NCBI GenBank assembly: GCA_937967285.1
Contig: CALBSU010000401.1
Location: 1-5,595 of the forward strand
Source of the DNA: an uncultured Acidobacteriota bacterium
GTDB taxonomy: Bacteria > Acidobacteriota > Blastocatellia > RBC074
Direction: 5' to 3'
DNA length: 5,595 bases
Shown piece after piece: positions 1-5,595 of this stretch (position 1 is its first letter; each line of letters opens with the position of its first letter). The notes beneath the pieces are model-generated. The model worked only from the letters and a program-made list of their open reading frames with translations, did no database searches and was not told the DNA's origin. The translations under genes were made by a program, and so were the position numbers.

Positions 1-14
1 TAAATCGCCCGGGC

Positions 15-41
15 TATTATCAAACCGTCCCTGCCGGGACG
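15..41 (+). promoter_or_regulatory. Possible -10 box and leader hairpin upstream of the NB-ARC gene
   Basis: TATTAT at 15-20 resembles a sigma-70 -10 hexamer, but any matching -35 would fall at or beyond the left edge, so the promoter cannot be confirmed. A perfect 6-bp stem, CGTCCC/GGGACG (26-31 with 36-41, loop TGCC), would lie at the very 5' end of a transcript started from it. A second small palindrome, CCTGA-AA-TCAGG (51-62), ends two bases before the ATG and could shield the start region. The stem is followed by A residues on the + strand, so it is not an intrinsic terminator in that direction. The structures are visible; any regulatory role is inference. Confidence 0.25.
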
Positions 42-64
42 AAAAAGTGTCCTGAAATCAGGCC

Positions 65-2655
65 ATGACCCGAAAATCAGCCATAAAATCGATCTCGATC
101 GCGCTCGGCTGCGCCGGCGGCGCCATAGCCTTTCCCGCCCTCGCGCCATACCTCGCCGCTTCCGGAGCCGGCCAGTTGCTCGCCGGCCTGCTCGCAGATG
201 AAAACCTGCGGAAAAAGCTGGCAGAGGTAGTCCCGAATACGATCTCAGGCATCCTGACCAATCTGGCATCCGACAAATTCCCCGAGATTGCCGGCTCGCT
301 GACTCCCGACAACAATCATGACCTCGAAAAAGCGCTCGCCGAGGCATTCTCCAGAGCGCTCGACGATATCAACCGTAGCGCCGCAACGCACCAGCCGGAA
401 TCAGAAAGGCAGGATCTGCAATCCGAGATCAACCGTTGCCTTCCCTACTGGCAGGATCGTATTAAGCGCGGTGTCAGGAGTCCCGGATCACTGTTCCCTG
501 CAGCTATCTCAGCCGAGAACTTCATCCTGGCATCAGGCGATCTCGAACAGACTGAAGAATTATTGAGAGATGACGTGGTCGCGACGCTGCAGCGATGGCT
601 GCGGGAGGAGGAAGAACACAAGGGGCATTCGGGATCGACGGGAGAGTTCTTCAATCCGCTTCTGCCTCTGATCCGCGAACGCATGCCCGGCCTGATCGGC
701 AAGCATCTCAACCAGATCGTCAAGGAGGATGATTACAAAAATTCATGGATCGCCTTTCAGCGGGCTTATCTGCAATCGAGCCGGGCGTTGTTGAAGCAGA
801 TCGGGAAACAGAACGCCGAACTGGCCGTGGCGGTGAATGCCCTGTCCGAGAGGATCGATTCAATAACCGTCAACCAGCCGCTTCTGGAGAGGCTGGCGAG
901 CGGACTGGCCCAACTTTTCAGCATGCTGGAAGAGGATGAGGCGAGCCGTGAGAGGCACCTGATTGTTATCACTGGCGAGATACGGGAATCGGAATCCAGG
1001 ATAATCGACAAGATCGAGGAGTCAAAACTTGAGATTCTCAAAGCGATTCCCGGCAGGATCTCAGCCGGCCCGAACCTCCACCAGTTGCCGGCCGACACTT
1101 CAGAGTTCACCGGCCGCACAGACGAACTGGACGATCTGCTGAAACGGGTCAAAACTTCAGGCGTGACGATCACCGGTTTGAAAGGCATGGGCGGAATCGG
1201 CAAGACGTGGCTGGCCGTCAGACTGGCCCACGAACTTCAGAATGATTATCCCGAGGCGCAGATCTACCTGGACCTGCAAGGCGTTAGCCGGCCCGACGAC
1301 AGGACAGGGCTTCGACGACAACCACTCTCGCCTGAAGACGTCATGTGGCACGTCATCCGGTCGTTCCATCCCGGCATTGAACGGCCGGAGTCATTCGAAG
1401 AACACCTGACGCTCTATCGCGAATGCCTGAACGGCAGGCGTGTACTGCTGGTCTACGACAATGCCCGCGATGAAGATCAGATCAGGCAGCTCCATCCGCC
1501 CTCATCCTGCCTGCTGATCGTCACCTCGCGGCAGAGTATCGACCTCCCCGGCATGTACCTCAAACAGATCGACCGCATGAAACCCGAGGAGTCGATAGAA
1601 CTGATCGAAAGAATCGCCCCCGGTCGCTCGGGCGATATGGCCGGCGAGATCGCAACACTCTGCGGACACCTGCCGCTGGCGTTGAACGTGACGGCGAGCG
1701 TGCTCAAAAAAGAGAGAATGATGACGCCCGCCGACATAGTTGAACGGCTCAGAAAGCCTTCAGGGCGGTTGAGTTGGAAGAGCCTTCAGGAGGTCGAAAC
1801 AGCCTTCAGCCTCAGTTATGACCTGCTCAGCGAGGACCATCAGCGCAAATGGCGCATGCTGGCCGTGTTTTCTGAGACTTTCGACAAATCCGCCGCCGCC
1901 GCGATATGGGACGCCGATCCCGATCTCGCGGCCGAGAGTTGCTCGGAACTGGTCGATGGCTACAGCCTGGTCGATTTTGATGAAAAAAACGCCCGCATGC
2001 GACTGCACGATCTGGCAAGAGATTTCGCAATCGACAGGATAACCGATGATGAACTGTCGCTTGCAAGATCGCGCCACTCCCGGCATTACCTGTCGGTCTT
2101 ATCTCTGGCCGACGATCAGTACAAGTCCGGCGGAGAAAATGTCATTTCAGGTTTGAATCTTTACGATGCTGAAACCCGCAATATCCTCGAAGGCCGCGAC
2201 TGGGCCGTCGGCGGTACGGTCGAGGACTCCGATCGTGCGAGGCTGGTGATTGAATACTCCTATCACGGAATAAATATTATCTTACTCCGGCTTCATTCAT
2301 CGACTCTGGTCGAATGGCACCAGGCTGCCGTCGATGCGGCTGTCAGGATTAATTCGAAATCCGACGAAGGAATTGCGCGAGGCAACCTGGGCCTGGCGTA
2401 CGCCGCTTTGGGAGAGGTGAGGAAGGCGATCGAAAACTACGAGGCCGCGCTTGTGATCGCGCGCGAGATCGGGGACCGGCGCGGCGAAGGAAACAGGTTA
2501 GGCAACCTGGGCAATGCGTATCGAAATTTGGGAGAGGTGAGGAAGGCGATCGAAAACTACGAGTCATCACTGGCGATCTTCGAGTCGATCGAGAGCCCCA
2601 ATGCCGGGATCGTCAGAAAGTGGCTGGATGAGATAAAGTCGAAAAAGGAGAATGA

Positions 2656-2659
<4 letters not shown>
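65..2659 (+). CDS. NB-ARC/TPR STAND (NLR-like) ATPase with unassigned N-terminal effector-like domain
   Basis: An 864-residue multidomain switch protein, probably cytosolic or membrane-associated. Residues 10-44 are hydrophobic and Gly/Ala-rich. An NHDL motif (84-87) heads an amphipathic helix, and W228 opens a helical/coiled stretch to about 335. The NB-ARC follows: FTGRTDEL (348-355), Walker A GMGGIGKT (374-381, K380), Walker B VLLVYDNA with D465, sensor-1-like TSR (R489) and GHLPLAL (534-540). The winged-helix region is about 570-655 and ends in LHD (647-649), matching the MHD motif of NB-ARC proteins. Two clear TPRs (about 767-845) follow one degenerate repeat. In this family, ADP/ATP exchange after ligand sensing by the C-terminal repeats drives oligomerisation and releases the N-terminal effector. 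ATG 65 is the first start after an in-frame TGA at 53-55; its ribosome site is weak (AGG, 60-62). AGG/AGA codons seem commoner than in smc. The trigger and the effector activity are unknown; a defence or signalling role is inferred. Confidence 0.9.
2362..2601 (+). repeat. Two 120-bp tandem units encoding adjacent TPRs
   Basis: Two in-frame units with a period of exactly 120 bp (40 codons), about 2362-2481 and 2482-2601. A 37-bp block is identical in both (2407-2443 and 2527-2563), as is GGCAACCTGG (2381-2390 and 2501-2510). Each encodes a TPR of the G-NLG-AY--LGEVRKAIENYE type, about residues 767-806 and 807-845. A weaker unit with WHQAAVDAA precedes them. Near-identity at the DNA level means recent duplication or gene conversion. 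The 40-residue period is that of the TPR form common in bacterial NB-ARC and NACHT proteins. Confidence 0.85.
2645..2650 (+). promoter_or_regulatory. Ribosome binding site for the phosphatase-like gene
   Basis: AAGGAG lies inside the last codons of the NB-ARC gene, five bases upstream of the ATG at 2656. It selects that ATG over the out-of-frame ATG at 2652, which would be only one base away. It is much stronger than the site in front of the NB-ARC gene, so the downstream protein may be made in more than equimolar amount even though the two reading frames overlap. Confidence 0.75.
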
Positions 2660-3370
<711 letters not shown>

Positions 3371-3379
3371 CTACCCGGA

Positions 3380-3408
3380 TTGACAAACCTCGCCATCTAC
3401 CGTATAGT
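3380..3408 (+). promoter_or_regulatory. Sigma-70 promoter for smc
   Basis: A perfect -35 TTGACA (3380-3385), a 17-bp spacer and a five-of-six -10 TATAGT (3403-3408). Transcription should begin near 3414-3416, leaving an untranslated leader of about 67-70 bases. The promoter starts 10 bases after the right end of the repeat element, so smc is probably transcribed independently of the NB-ARC/phosphatase pair. A near-consensus promoter fits a constitutively needed housekeeping gene. Confidence 0.75.
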
Positions 3409-3413
3409 GCGTC

Positions 3414-3457
<44 letters not shown>

Positions 3458-3471
3458 ATCCCCGGTAAATC

Positions 3472-5595
<2,124 letters not shown>

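Noticed and set aside
26..41. Intrinsic terminator of an upstream gene
   Set aside because: The stem is followed by GAAAAAG on the + strand, not a T run, and by only three T residues after a G on the other strand.
98..112. Lipoprotein signal with a lipobox at Cys16 of the NB-ARC protein
   Set aside because: ALGC is an imperfect lipobox, the hydrophobic stretch before it is only about six residues, and an ATP-dependent NB-ARC protein is expected to face the cytosol. The hydrophobic segment continues well past the Cys, which fits an effector helix better.

Overview
The window is GC-rich and entirely co-directional: three protein genes on the + strand, with no RNA genes, transposase or CRISPR array visible. 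The organism looks like an environmental Gram-negative bacterium. The best guess is Acidobacteriota, based on a secreted phosphatase-like protein with a C-x4-R signature, an SMC head carrying a long Ala/Glu/Pro-rich insert, and GCAAAG-type intergenic repeats. That placement is recollection and inference, not proof.

Positions 1-64 are a short leader with two small hairpins and a possible -10 box. Positions 65-2659 encode an 864-residue STAND/NLR-like protein: an N-terminal putative effector with a hydrophobic Gly/Ala-rich start, a helical and coiled linker, an NB-ARC ATPase with Walker A, Walker B, sensor-1, GLPL-like and LHD motifs, a winged-helix region and a short C-terminal TPR tail. Its stop codon overlaps the start of a 168-residue gene (2656-3162) for a probable exported phosphatase-like protein, so the two look translationally coupled. 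No function for the pair is known to me. A conflict-response or signalling role is a hypothesis drawn from the NB-ARC architecture.

Positions 3163-3482 contain no gene. They hold a roughly 215-bp palindromic repeat element: two 33-bp direct copies facing two inverted copies across an 85-bp core. The first copy reaches into the phosphatase gene and supplies its stop codon. Just downstream lies a near-consensus sigma-70 promoter (TTGACA, 17-bp spacer, TATAGT).

From 3483 to the right edge runs the N-terminal 704 codons of a chromosome-segregation SMC ATPase: Walker A, the insert in the head, the Q-loop, the first coiled-coil arm and most of the hinge. It is cut by the window, not broken. The smc gene has its own promoter and is housekeeping; the upstream pair looks like accessory content next to it.
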